Shown here: positions 1 to 5,694 of the stretch, one piece after another
Layout of the letters: each line of letters starts with the position of its first letter
How positions within the stretch are numbered: the first letter of the stretch is position 1
NCBI GenBank assembly: GCA_023392645.1
Contig: JAEVYR010000528.1
Span: forward strand, 1-8,854
Origin: Chloroflexota bacterium
Lineage (GTDB): Bacteria; Chloroflexota; Chloroflexia; Thermomicrobiales; UBA6265
Reading direction: 5' to 3'
DNA length: 8,854 nucleotides
Position numbers and translations under genes: made by a program
Notes under the pieces: generated by a model
Seen by the model: only the letters and a program-made list of their open reading frames with translations
What the model was told of the DNA's origin: nothing
Databases searched by the model: none

Positions 1-1
1 G

Positions 2-1186
2 GTGACGGGAACCCCGCCAGCCACGATCACGCCGGTGACCACCGAGACACCGGTGACCACCGAGACGCCGGCGACGACGGCCACTCTGCCACCCACCGAA
101 ACCTCGACCGCGTCTGCCCAGGCGCAGGCGATCACGATCGGTCAAACGCAGCTCACCTGGACCGGGGCATGGCAATACGACCCCGCCAGCTCGATGGACG
201 AGCAGGCGACGCTCAGCCAGGTCGATCCCCAGACCGGCGCCATCAAGCTCGCCACCTACGGCGAGTTCGATGACCAGACGGTTTCCTCCCCGGAGCAGGC
301 GCTCGACACCTTCGCCGACGCGTTCTTCGGCGGCGCCGGGGCCGAGAACGTGGCGCTGCTCAACAGTGGCACGTTGCCTGATGGCACGGTCTGGAAAACG
401 TGGACCTTCGACCTGGAGGGACTCGACCTGACCTTCCTCGCCACGGTCAGCCAGGCGGCCGATGGCGCATTCATCGTGTCGACCCTGACGGCGAATTCCG
501 ACACGATGACGACCACGATCGCCAGCGCGCAGCAGGAGATCCTGCTCGACGGGCAGCCGACCTACCTCGCCGGGATCGACCCGTCCGCGGTGACAAGCGC
601 GGGCGCGGGTCCCGCCACCACCACGACGGCGACGGTTCCCGCGACGGAAACGCCGGCAACCACGACGCCGGAGGCAACCACCACGGCGACGCCGGAGGTC
701 TCCGGGACACCGCCGGACATCGGCGCCGGCGACACGGTCATCGGTCAGACCTACGGTTACGCGTTCACGGTGCCGGTGGGGTGGAGCGTGACCGCCTCGG
801 ATCTCGGCGGCGAGATCGAGCGAACGGAGCTGACCAACGGCACCAGCACGGTGTCGATCGAGGCCCGGGCGATGCAGGCGCCGACACTGACCGACTGTGT
901 CACCAACGTCGCCGGGGAGCAGCAGGCCCAGCCGATCTACGCGGATCTCGAGCTGGCGCGCACGGCCGACGGTCAGCCGTTCACGGGCGAGGATCAGTTC
1001 ACCGCCTTCGCGAACTTCACCTTCACCGGTCCGGACGGCGGGACATGGGCGCACTTCGTCGAGTGTCGCTGGATCGCGGAGGGGCAGTCGGTCCTCGTGG
1101 TGGTGCAGGACGTGCCGCAGGACAAGTTCGGCGCCGAGCGCCCGGCGCGGCGGCAGATCCAGAACTCGATCGAGATCGGCGGGTAG
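2..1186 (+). CDS. Thr/Pro-rich two-domain secreted or surface protein (5' end missing)
   Basis: The reading frame is open to the left edge, so the true start and any signal peptide lie outside the window; the GTG at position 2 is probably internal. The visible 394 residues alternate low-complexity linkers and globular parts: a T/P/A/E-rich stretch (about 1-40, including an 18-base tandem repeat), a first domain (about 44-195), a second T/P/A-rich linker (about 203-240) and a second domain (about 245-394). The two domains seem to be related: each opens with an IGQT motif followed by an aromatic residue, each has a PDG-T-W motif (126-131 and 344-349), and each ends in a helix-like segment closing on a hydrophobic-x-hydrophobic end. 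Two cysteines (C299, C355), both in domain 2, could form a disulfide. Thr/Pro linkers of this type are typical of exported proteins of GC-rich bacteria, often lipoproteins. I do not recognise a family and assign no function. Confidence 0.75.
   Translation: MTGTPPATITPVTTETPVTTETPATTATLPPTETSTASAQAQAITIGQTQLTWTGAWQYDPASSMDEQATLSQVDPQTGAIKLATYGEFDDQTVSSPEQALDTFADAFFGGAGAENVALLNSGTLPDGTVWKTWTFDLEGLDLTFLATVSQAADGAFIVSTLTANSDTMTTTIASAQQEILLDGQPTYLAGIDPSAVTSAGAGPATTTTATVPATETPATTTPEATTTATPEVSGTPPDIGAGDTVIGQTYGYAFTVPVGWSVTASDLGGEIERTELTNGTSTVSIEARAMQAPTLTDCVTNVAGEQQAQPIYADLELARTADGQPFTGEDQFTAFANFTFTGPDGGTWAHFVECRWIAEGQSVLVVVQDVPQDKFGAERPARRQIQNSIEIGG
32..67 (+). repeat. 18-bp tandem duplication encoding PVTTET linker repeats
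   Basis: Two adjacent 18-base units (32-49 and 50-67) of the form CCGGTGACCACCGAGACR differ only in their last base. They encode consecutive PVTTET hexapeptides in the Thr/Pro linker, and a third, diverged copy follows. In-frame tandem repeats like this can change linker length by slippage. Confidence 0.8.
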
Positions 1187-1197
1187 ATGCAAGAGGG

Positions 1198-1224
1198 TGC
1201 AGACACCACTGCGTGGTGTCTGCA
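1198..1224. terminator. Perfect 12-bp hairpin between convergent genes, likely bidirectional terminator
   Basis: TGCAGACACCAC (1198-1209), a 3-base loop (1210-1212), and the exact reverse complement GTGGTGTCTGCA (1213-1224). It begins 12 bases after the stop codon of the left plus-strand gene and 29 bases beyond the stop codon of the minus-strand VOC gene, which is where a shared terminator is expected. There is no good U-tract on either side, only short T/C runs, so factor-independent termination is plausible but not certain. Confidence 0.7.
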
Positions 1225-1252
1225 TTCGGGCTGTTGCCTTCGTTCCGCGGTC

Positions 1253-1606
1253 CTAGATTCCCCGCCCCTCGATGAGCGTGACGGTGAGGCCGTCGGGATC
1301 GGTGACCGTGAAGAAGCGGCCGAAGCCGATATCCTGGATCGGGCCGCCGATGGGGTAGCCACGCTCCTGGCAGGTTGCGTGGAGACGATCGAGGGAGGCG
1401 CCGTCGACGGTGACGTTGAGCGTCAGGCGGTCGCTCGGCGGCGGCATCTCATCGGACATGGCGCGGTGCAGGGCGAAGGTGGCGTCGCCGAAGGCGAACT
1501 CGGTCCACATCGGGCTGGGCTCGCCCTCGCGCTGGAACCCGAGCGATTCGTAGAAGGCGACGGCGCGGTCCATGTCCTTGACGTAGGCGATGGCGGACAG
1601 GTGCAT
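1253..1606 (-). CDS. VOC (glyoxalase/bleomycin-resistance fold) superfamily protein
   Basis: A 117-residue single-domain protein of the vicinal-oxygen-chelate superfamily, which includes glyoxalases, extradiol dioxygenases and antibiotic-binding proteins. The N-terminal pattern MHLSAIAYVKDMDRAVAFYE and the C-terminal TVTDPDGLTVTLIE are typical of the two beta-alpha-beta-beta-beta halves. A histidine near the start, one in the FALH segment and the glutamate of the final LIE sit where metal ligands usually occur, so a metal-dependent enzyme is possible; the substrate cannot be told. I chose the ATG at 1606 because AAGGAG (1613-1618) lies six bases upstream of it; the ATG two codons earlier would touch that site. 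The frame can be extended to 1669, but the extra residues look unlike the family. It follows vapC by 59 bases on the same strand and may be read from the same transcript. Confidence 0.88.
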   Translation of the reverse strand: MHLSAIAYVKDMDRAVAFYESLGFQREGEPSPMWTEFAFGDATFALHRAMSDEMPPPSDRLTLNVTVDGASLDRLHATCQERGYPIGGPIQDIGFGRFFTVTDPDGLTVTLIEGRGI

Positions 1607-1612
1607 GGGCAT

Positions 1613-1618
1613 CTCCTT
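1613..1618 (-). promoter_or_regulatory. Shine-Dalgarno AAGGAG deciding the start of the VOC gene
   Basis: On the minus strand AAGGAG is followed by ATGCCCATG. Spacing is zero to the first ATG and six bases to the second, which favours the second (1604-1606) as the start codon. Confidence 0.7.
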
Positions 1619-1665
1619 GCCGGCAATTCGGGGCGTTGTCGACTCCGGGCGTTCGCACGAATAGG

Positions 1666-1971
1666 TCACTCAGGTTGATAGATGCGGAGATCGGGAATCA
1701 GTTGCCCCTGGCGGCGCAGCAACGAACGAATCTCGGCGAACTGCTCCATGATCGCATCACCGAGGTTGATCACGTTGTACTGATCGAGGAACAGGCGTAC
1801 ACCGACGAGGTGAGACTGAGGATCCACCGTAGCAAACGCGCCGTCGTACAACTCCCCAACCGTTACGAGGCTGACATGAATCTGGCTATCGGCCAGCATC
1901 CGCAGTGTCCGAGTTGCAGGCTCTCGCTTGCCGAAGACCTGAATGATCCAATCGGTGTCGAGGAGATACAT
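1666..1971 (-). pseudogene. vapC: VapC-family PIN-domain toxin with an apparent internal deletion
   Basis: A 101-residue open frame starting with MYLLDTDWII, the classic first strand of PIN-domain RNases, with the first catalytic acid at D5 and the second at E40 (VTVGELYDGAF). VapC toxins cleave RNA, often tRNA, and are neutralised by the antitoxin from the gene just upstream. Family members are usually about 130-140 residues. Here the helix ending RRQGQLIPD (to D94) runs straight into LRIYQPE, the usual extreme C-terminus. The segment expected between them, with the DxxxxA third acid, the LVTxN strand and the HF turn, is absent, as if about 30-35 residues were removed in frame between two IPD-like copies. 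The frame is otherwise clean. The start ATG shares one base with the vapB stop (TGATG), indicating translational coupling. Most likely a catalytically dead toxin; a naturally short variant is the alternative. The absent segment is recalled from knowledge of the family, not aligned. Confidence 0.75.
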
Positions 1972-2258
1972 CAGGGCCGGTCGGGCGGACGCGTGCCGGC
2001 TTCTCGCCATCTGTAGATATCGTCAACCATCTGGTCGGTATCCAGATCTGCCCAGCTCCCTGCTACCTCGTCCAGCATCCGACGCACTGCCTCGGCGTCC
2101 GGTTCGTACCTGATCGACTCTGGATCGTCTACCTTGCGGAGCTGGTAAACGACACCATGTCGCTCGAGCAGCACGGGCTTGCCCATATCGGCTTCATTCA
2201 GCAAGGCCACCAGCTCGCTTTCCGACGCGGCCTTGATGGGTTTCATGTGCTTTGCCAT
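1971..2258 (-). CDS. vapB: VapB-type antitoxin (Phd/YefM-like N-terminus)
   Basis: A 95-residue protein directly upstream of, and overlapping by one base, the PIN toxin gene. The N-terminal part (about 5-42, KPIKAASESELVALLNEAD, then KPVLLERHGVVYQLRK) resembles the Phd/YefM type of DNA-binding antitoxin fold. The C-terminal part (about 62-95: AGSWADLDTD, then DDIYRWREAGTRPPDRP) is the toxin-wrapping tail commonly paired with this VapC subgroup. It should bind and block VapC and, with it, repress its own promoter. The ATG at 2258 has GGAGG ten bases upstream; a second ATG four codons in (2246) is possible. The gene looks full length and undamaged, unlike its partner. Its upstream region has a -10 box and a palindrome suited to autoregulation. 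The Phd-like assignment is moderately sure; the antitoxin role is well supported by context. Confidence 0.88.
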   Translation of the reverse strand: MAKHMKPIKAASESELVALLNEADMGKPVLLERHGVVYQLRKVDDPESIRYEPDAEAVRRMLDEVAGSWADLDTDQMVDDIYRWREAGTRPPDRP

Positions 2259-2290
2259 GTCATCCGCACCTCCGGGATCGTCATCCCCAC

Positions 2291-2296
2291 AGTATA
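2291..2296 (-). promoter_or_regulatory. -10 box of the vapBC promoter
   Basis: TATACT on the minus strand matches five of six consensus positions and would give a leader of roughly 25 bases before the vapB ATG. No good -35 hexamer is seen 16-18 bases further upstream, so the promoter may be weak or depend on an activator. Confidence 0.5.
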
Positions 2297-2297
2297 G

Positions 2298-2312
2298 GCA
2301 AGCGGCGCTTGC
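2298..2312. promoter_or_regulatory. Palindromic candidate operator of vapBC
   Basis: GCAAGCG (2298-2304), one central base, then CGCTTGC (2306-2312): a perfect 7-bp inverted repeat that lies one base upstream of the TATACT box, inside the -35/-10 spacer. Type II antitoxins typically bind such palindromes across their own promoter, so this is the best candidate for the VapB(C) binding site. Confidence 0.55.
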
Positions 2313-2342
2313 AGTCGGTATCGGAGCTGCCGATCGTGGTCA

Positions 2343-3374
2343 TCACTGCGGCTTGCGGGCGACGACGGTAACCTCGTCGCGGTTGTGGTGGAGCTGGCGG
2401 ACCAGCTCGATCGCGACGCCGTCTTCCAGCCGGGCGAGGGCATCCCGCACGACGCGCACGGCGCCGCGCGGCGTCAGCTTCAGCGTCAGGATCATCAATC
2501 CGCCGGGGTTCAGGTGCCGCGCAGCCGCCACCATCAGGTCGACCGACATGGCGGGATCCATGCGCATGTCGTTGACGATCATGTCGAAGCGATCCTTCGT
2601 CCGGTCGAGAAAGGGCGCCGCCGTCGCGCGGACATGGCGAACGCGCGGGTCGTCGCGCAGACGGGGATCGAGCTCGGCGGGGTCGACCGCGACGACATCG
2701 AGCCCGTAGCCGCGCAGGATGCGGGTCCAGCCGCCGGGGCTGGCGCCGAGATCGAGCGCGAGGCCGCGTTCGGGCGGCCGCAGGGCGGTGGTGCGAAACA
2801 GCTCCTCCAGCTTGAACTCGGAGCGGGAGATTTGCCCCTTCGGCTTCGCCAGGCGTACGTGGCCGCCGGGCCAGTCACTGAGGGCGTTCGCCGCGCCATT
2901 GAGACCGAGCAGGATGAGATCGCCGGCGAGGCAGACCGAGAGCACCTGCGCCATGCCGGCGCGGCCGACCTCGATCCCTTCCTCGATCAGCACCTCCTCC
3001 AGCGCGCGGCGCAGCTCGTCGGTGCGAAAGTCGCCCCCGACCGGCCCGCTGGCCCAGACCTGCAGCGCGCCGCCGTCCGGAATGGGCACCGGCGAGTCGA
3101 TCCAGACATCGACGATGGCATCGACGGCGGTGTCGAGCTCGGTGCCGGCGGGCAACCCGACGCGACCGATCTCGCGGAAGAGATGGCGGACGAAGGGGAC
3201 GCGCTCATCACGCACGGTGGCGGCGAGATCGGCGATGGACAGCCCTTCGGCGGCGATCGCGATGAGGTCCTCGCCGAGCAGGCGGAAGGTGGCATCGGGC
3301 AGCGCCGCGGCGAGCATCTCCCGGGCGGGCTCGCGCCATTCGGGCGCGGCGGAGGCGACGAGGCGATCAGCCAC
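2343..3374 (-). CDS. FtsJ/RlmM-like SAM-dependent RNA 2'-O-methyltransferase
   Basis: A 343-residue protein with an N-terminal region of about 175 residues and a C-terminal FtsJ-type Rossmann methyltransferase domain. Motif I is LDLGASPGGWT (207-217), the standard FtsJ signature. The K-D-K-E catalytic tetrad of 2'-O-ribose methyltransferases can be placed at K188 (SRSEFKLEE), D269 (IVNDM), K299 (LTLKL) and E334 (DEVTVV). The stretch around 140-175 (LSVCLAGDLILLGLN, then LSDWPGGHVRL) resembles the THUMP-like part of RlmM, and the length is close to that of E. coli RlmM (366), which methylates C2498 of 23S rRNA. The target could be rRNA or tRNA; I leave the symbol blank. The GTG start at 3374 has AGGAG six bases upstream and overlaps the end of the preceding methyltransferase gene by eight bases, so the two are translationally coupled. 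Confidence 0.88.
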   Translation of the reverse strand: MADRLVASAAPEWREPAREMLAAALPDATFRLLGEDLIAIAAEGLSIADLAATVRDERVPFVRHLFREIGRVGLPAGTELDTAVDAIVDVWIDSPVPIPDGGALQVWASGPVGGDFRTDELRRALEEVLIEEGIEVGRAGMAQVLSVCLAGDLILLGLNGAANALSDWPGGHVRLAKPKGQISRSEFKLEELFRTTALRPPERGLALDLGASPGGWTRILRGYGLDVVAVDPAELDPRLRDDPRVRHVRATAAPFLDRTKDRFDMIVNDMRMDPAMSVDLMVAAARHLNPGGLMILTLKLTPRGAVRVVRDALARLEDGVAIELVRQLHHNRDEVTVVARKPQ

Positions 3375-4221
3375 CGGCCGCTCCTGGCGCGCGGAGCACG
3401 TAGATCGCCGAGCTGAGCTTGCCGAGCAGCAGGTAGACGCCCCACAGGATGTCGGCGAGCGTCGCCTCGTAGCGGCTGCGGCCGAATCGCTCGACCAGCG
3501 CCTCCTCGTTGCGGCGCATGCGGGCGAGCGTCATCAGGTCGCCCCCGACATCGTCACGGCCGGTTTGGACACGATACTCGCGCCACTCGGAGCCGACGAT
3601 GTCGACGGTCTCGATCCGAAACCCGACGGATTCCGCGATTTCTTCGAAGTCGTGCCAGTCCATGTTCTCGGGGATGATCGAGTGGTTCTCGTAGAGGCGA
3701 CGGGCCTCGCCCGGCTCGAGCAGCGGCGTGGCGAAGGTCTGGAACACCAGCATGGGCGCGCCGGCCTTGAGCACACGGGCGGTCTCCTCCAGGCCGCGCC
3801 GGAGGGCGACATGATTGAGCATGTCGCGGGCCCAGACGAGATCGAAGCTGTCATCGGCGAAGGGGAGGTGCTCGATGGCGGCGTCGGAGAGCTCGACCCG
3901 CGCGCGAACCTCGGGGTCGGCGTCGGCGAGGCGCTGCCTGGCGAGATCGAGATGGATCGGCACCGGGTCGGCGGCGACGACATCGCAGCCGTAGCGGCGA
4001 GCGAGCTCGATGGCGTGGATGGCGTCGCGGGCGCCGATGTCGAGGACGCGGTCGCTGTCGGAGAGACCGAGCGAAGTGGCGTAATCGAAGAGCAGCTCGG
4101 GACCGCGCGGGGTGCCGGGCGCGGCGATGGCATCCTCGAAATCGGGGTCGGTGGTGGCCCAGATCTCGCCGTAGAGCTTGTGGACACCGGCGAGGTGATC
4201 GGACGAGCGGGACACGAGCAT
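3367..4221 (-). CDS. Class I SAM-dependent methyltransferase
   Basis: A 284-residue protein with the UbiE/Methyltransf_11 type of Rossmann fold. Motif I is VLDIGARDA (59-67), followed by AIELARRYG and the acidic strand end VVAADP (D85) that would hold the SAM ribose. LPFADDSFDLVWARDMLNHV (119-138) is the usual post-motif II/III region, and VLKAGAPMLVFQTF is the typical beta-5 region. Motif I is slightly unusual: DIGARDA keeps only the first glycine of the common DxGxGxG. The C-terminal 110 residues include a hydrophobic helix (WGVYLLLGKLSSAIYVL) and do not match a motif I know. The ATG at 4221 shares one base with the preceding stop codon (TGATG) and has AGGAG five bases upstream. Its partners are a small acidic protein upstream and the FtsJ-like methyltransferase downstream. 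Substrate unknown: small molecule, lipid, quinone or protein are all possible. Confidence 0.88.
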   Translation of the reverse strand: MLVSRSSDHLAGVHKLYGEIWATTDPDFEDAIAAPGTPRGPELLFDYATSLGLSDSDRVLDIGARDAIHAIELARRYGCDVVAADPVPIHLDLARQRLADADPEVRARVELSDAAIEHLPFADDSFDLVWARDMLNHVALRRGLEETARVLKAGAPMLVFQTFATPLLEPGEARRLYENHSIIPENMDWHDFEEIAESVGFRIETVDIVGSEWREYRVQTGRDDVGGDLMTLARMRRNEEALVERFGRSRYEATLADILWGVYLLLGKLSSAIYVLRAPGAAGG

Positions 4222-4472
4222 CAGGACTCCTGCTTGACGGGACCGCCGCCGTGCGGCCCGAAGACGTATGACACGAAGCGAGCGACGTCATCGCGCTCGT
4301 CGGTGCCGTCGATCACCATCATCTCCATCACATCGACGAGATCGGGGTTGATGTCGCTGAGCTCGTCGACGATGGGGCGATCGTTGCGGCTGGGATGCGG
4401 GTCGGTGACGAACGCGAACATGGCGTCGGTGAGTTGGTCTTCATCGACGACGAGGCGAAAAAAGCGAGACAT
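4221..4472 (-). CDS. Small acidic protein of unknown function, first gene of the methyltransferase operon
   Basis: An 83-residue protein with no membrane segment, cysteine or nucleotide-binding motif, and no family I recognise. It is rich in Asp and Glu (for example VVDEDQLTD and ELSDINPDLVDVMEMM) and ends in a short flexible GPHGGGPVKQES tail. The gene is convincing: ATG at 4472 with AGGAGG seven bases upstream, and a one-base stop/start overlap with the downstream methyltransferase gene, which implies coupled translation and a related job. An adaptor or regulatory subunit for one of the two methyltransferases is conceivable but is inference only. Confidence 0.72.
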   Translation of the reverse strand: MSRFFRLVVDEDQLTDAMFAFVTDPHPSRNDRPIVDELSDINPDLVDVMEMMVIDGTDERDDVARFVSYVFGPHGGGPVKQES

Positions 4473-4512
4473 GGGTGAGCCTCCTGGCGGCGTCGTGGTT
4501 CGACGTTATCTC

Positions 4513-4518
4513 AGCATA
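4513..4518 (-). promoter_or_regulatory. Possible -10 box for the small protein-methyltransferase operon
   Basis: TATGCT on the minus strand (four of six consensus positions), about 40 bases upstream of the 4472 ATG, within a short AT-richer patch. No convincing -35 is present, so this is a weak call based mainly on position. Confidence 0.25.
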
Positions 4519-4695
4519 GCCGAGTCGCACGCCCGGTGCCGTGACTGGGTGGCGATTGTGCATCCAGGGCGATCACAGGGAGCGGGCGCGGAGCAGTCAA
4601 TCGAACGTTGACGGACGTGACGAACCCGGACCAGGTCCGGGCCCGCGGTCGATGGCGTCGCTGGTGGTGGGAGTCGGCGTTGGAGATCGCGGCGA

Positions 4696-4717
4696 CCCCG
4701 CGCACCTTGGCGCGGGG
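4696..4717. terminator. 8-bp GC hairpin just after the rhomboid gene
   Basis: CCCCGCGC (4696-4703), six-base loop, GCGCGGGG (4710-4717). It starts 13 bases past the rhomboid stop codon on the minus strand. The stem is very strong but no U-run follows, so it may pause or end transcription with Rho, or only protect the 3' end. Confidence 0.45.
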
Positions 4718-4730
4718 CTACGGACTCCGC

Positions 4731-5459
4731 TCAGCCCTGCTGCAGCCGGGTGCGGCGGGCGCGAGGGTCGGGCTGCGCGCGGCTGGCGCGCTGGTGCTCG
4801 ACGCGGTCCTTTTGACGGAAGGGCCAGACGAGGATCAGGCCGGCGACAAAGCCACCGATGTGGGCGAAGAAGGCCACGCCGCCGTCGGTGGCGGAGGTGT
4901 CGGGGCCCAGCGAGATGACGCCGGAGATGACCTGGAGCACGATCCAGTAGCCGATCATCATCCACGCCGGCACCATGAACGTGGTGATGATGAAGCCGAT
5001 GAAGACGCCGGTGAGGACGCGGCCGTGCGGGAAGCAGACGATGTACGCCGCCAATAGGCCCGAAATCGCGCCGCTGGCCCCGATCGTCGCGACGGTGCTG
5101 TCCGGGTCGATGGCCACCTGGGAGAGACCGGCGACGATGCCACACAGCAGGTAAAAGATGAGAAAGCGGGCATGCCCCATGACGTCTTCAACGTTGTCGC
5201 CGAAGACCCAGAGGAAGAGCATGTTGCCGGCGATGTGCAACATGCCGCCGTGGAGGAACATCGACGTCAGCAACGTCCAGAGATCCTGCCCGTCGCTGAT
5301 CTCGCGCGGGATGATGCCGTAGTCGATGAAGAACTGGTTGAGGGCGCGCTCGCCGAGCGTCAGCTCGTAGAGAAAGACGAGAACGTTGAGCGCGATCAGC
5401 ACCCAGGTGACGACCGGGGTCGAGCGGCGACCCCGATTATCGTCAGACAGTGGCATCAT
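4731..5459 (-). CDS. Rhomboid-family intramembrane serine protease
   Basis: A 242-residue, six-helix membrane protein. Rhomboids cut single-pass membrane proteins inside the bilayer with a Ser-His dyad. Here the serine is S129 in GASG and the histidine H200 in AHIGG; the conserved HIAGNM stretch (75-80) supplies H75 and N79, which help form the oxyanion site. Hydrophobic helices can be seen near 15-33, 62-86, 98-116, 124-143, 150-182 and 196-213. The short N-terminus and charged, soluble C-terminal tail (about 215-242) are normal for bacterial members. All key residues are present, so it should be active. The start is one of two adjacent ATGs (5459 or 5456); there is no clear ribosome-binding site, and the gene begins 18 bases after the small YtxH gene, so it may depend on re-initiation. 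Likely last gene of a three-gene transcript. The natural substrate is unknown. Confidence 0.93.
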   Translation of the reverse strand: MMPLSDDNRGRRSTPVVTWVLIALNVLVFLYELTLGERALNQFFIDYGIIPREISDGQDLWTLLTSMFLHGGMLHIAGNMLFLWVFGDNVEDVMGHARFLIFYLLCGIVAGLSQVAIDPDSTVATIGASGAISGLLAAYIVCFPHGRVLTGVFIGFIITTFMVPAWMMIGYWIVLQVISGVISLGPDTSATDGGVAFFAHIGGFVAGLILVWPFRQKDRVEHQRASRAQPDPRARRTRLQQG

Positions 5460-5477
5460 GCGGCGCGAATCCCGTCG

Positions 5478-5645
5478 CTACTGCTGGTTGCCGCCGGATA
5501 CCCCGGAGATCGTGTCGCCGAGCGCATCGCCAAGCATGCCGAAGACCTGCTTGCGCAGCTCGGCGCCGCTCTGGGGCGCGAACAGCAGGCCAACAATGAC
5601 ACCGTAAACGAAGAACTTCACGGCGGTACGGGCGTTGCGGAGCAT
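5478..5645 (-). CDS. Small YtxH-type single-pass membrane protein
   Basis: A 55-residue protein with one hydrophobic helix (about 9-22, KFFVYGVIVGLLF) running into APQSGAELRK (23-32), the hallmark of the YtxH family, and then a short Gly/Ser-rich tail. YtxH proteins are small membrane proteins in many Gram-positive and Chloroflexota genomes; their role is unclear and often linked to general stress. The ATG at 5645 is preceded by GAAAGGA with about nine bases spacing. The frame extends further upstream, but that part overlaps the previous gene and is Arg/Ser/Pro-rich out-of-frame translation. It lies 49 bases after a larger YtxH gene and 18 bases before the rhomboid gene, so the three are probably one operon. 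Confidence 0.8.
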   Translation of the reverse strand: MLRNARTAVKFFVYGVIVGLLFAPQSGAELRKQVFGMLGDALGDTISGVSGGNQQ

Positions 5646-5694
5646 GGGGGCTGGTCCTTTCAATTCGGCCGCCAAACCAGGTGGTGTCGGCGGA

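Larger units (their letters stand above)
4473..4730. other. Intergenic stretch between rhomboid and methyltransferase operons
   Basis: About 260 bases without a supportable gene. It holds the rhomboid-side hairpin (4696-4717), a second perfect inverted repeat CCCGGACC-A-GGTCCGGG (4625-4641), and a possible promoter and ribosome-binding site for the downstream operon. No tRNA-like fold or conserved RNA was seen. Open frames crossing it have arginine- or glycine-heavy translations typical of unused frames in GC-rich DNA. Confidence 0.6.

Noticed and set aside
400..1275. Plus-strand frame of 291 codons overlapping the first gene
   Set aside because: Arg/His/Gly/Asp-rich translation caused by the shifted Thr/Pro codons of the real frame; not a plausible protein.
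1607..1669. N-terminal extension of the VOC gene to 1669 and of vapC to 2010
   Set aside because: The extensions add residues not found in the families; a Shine-Dalgarno at 1613-1618 and the TGATG overlap at 1971 fix the shorter starts.
2320..2334. ATCGG-N5-CCGAT inverted repeat between the FtsJ-like gene and vapB as a terminator
   Set aside because: Only 5-bp arms, no U-tract; too weak to call beyond chance in GC-rich DNA.
2385..4611. Long plus-strand open frames (343 and 630 codons) opposite the two methyltransferase genes
   Set aside because: Both cover the antisense of genes with clear SAM-binding motifs; their composition is that of a complementary frame, with no domain pattern.
4473..4730. 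tRNA or small RNA gene in the intergenic region
   Set aside because: No T-loop GTTCRA-type sequence or cloverleaf pairing was found; the hairpins are explained as 3'-end or binding-site palindromes.
4541..5057. Plus-strand open frames of 125 and 149 codons across the intergenic region and the rhomboid 3' end
   Set aside because: Their translations are Arg/Gly-rich, they lie opposite the well-supported rhomboid gene, and have no ribosome-binding site or recognisable motif; they are antisense shadows of GC-rich DNA.
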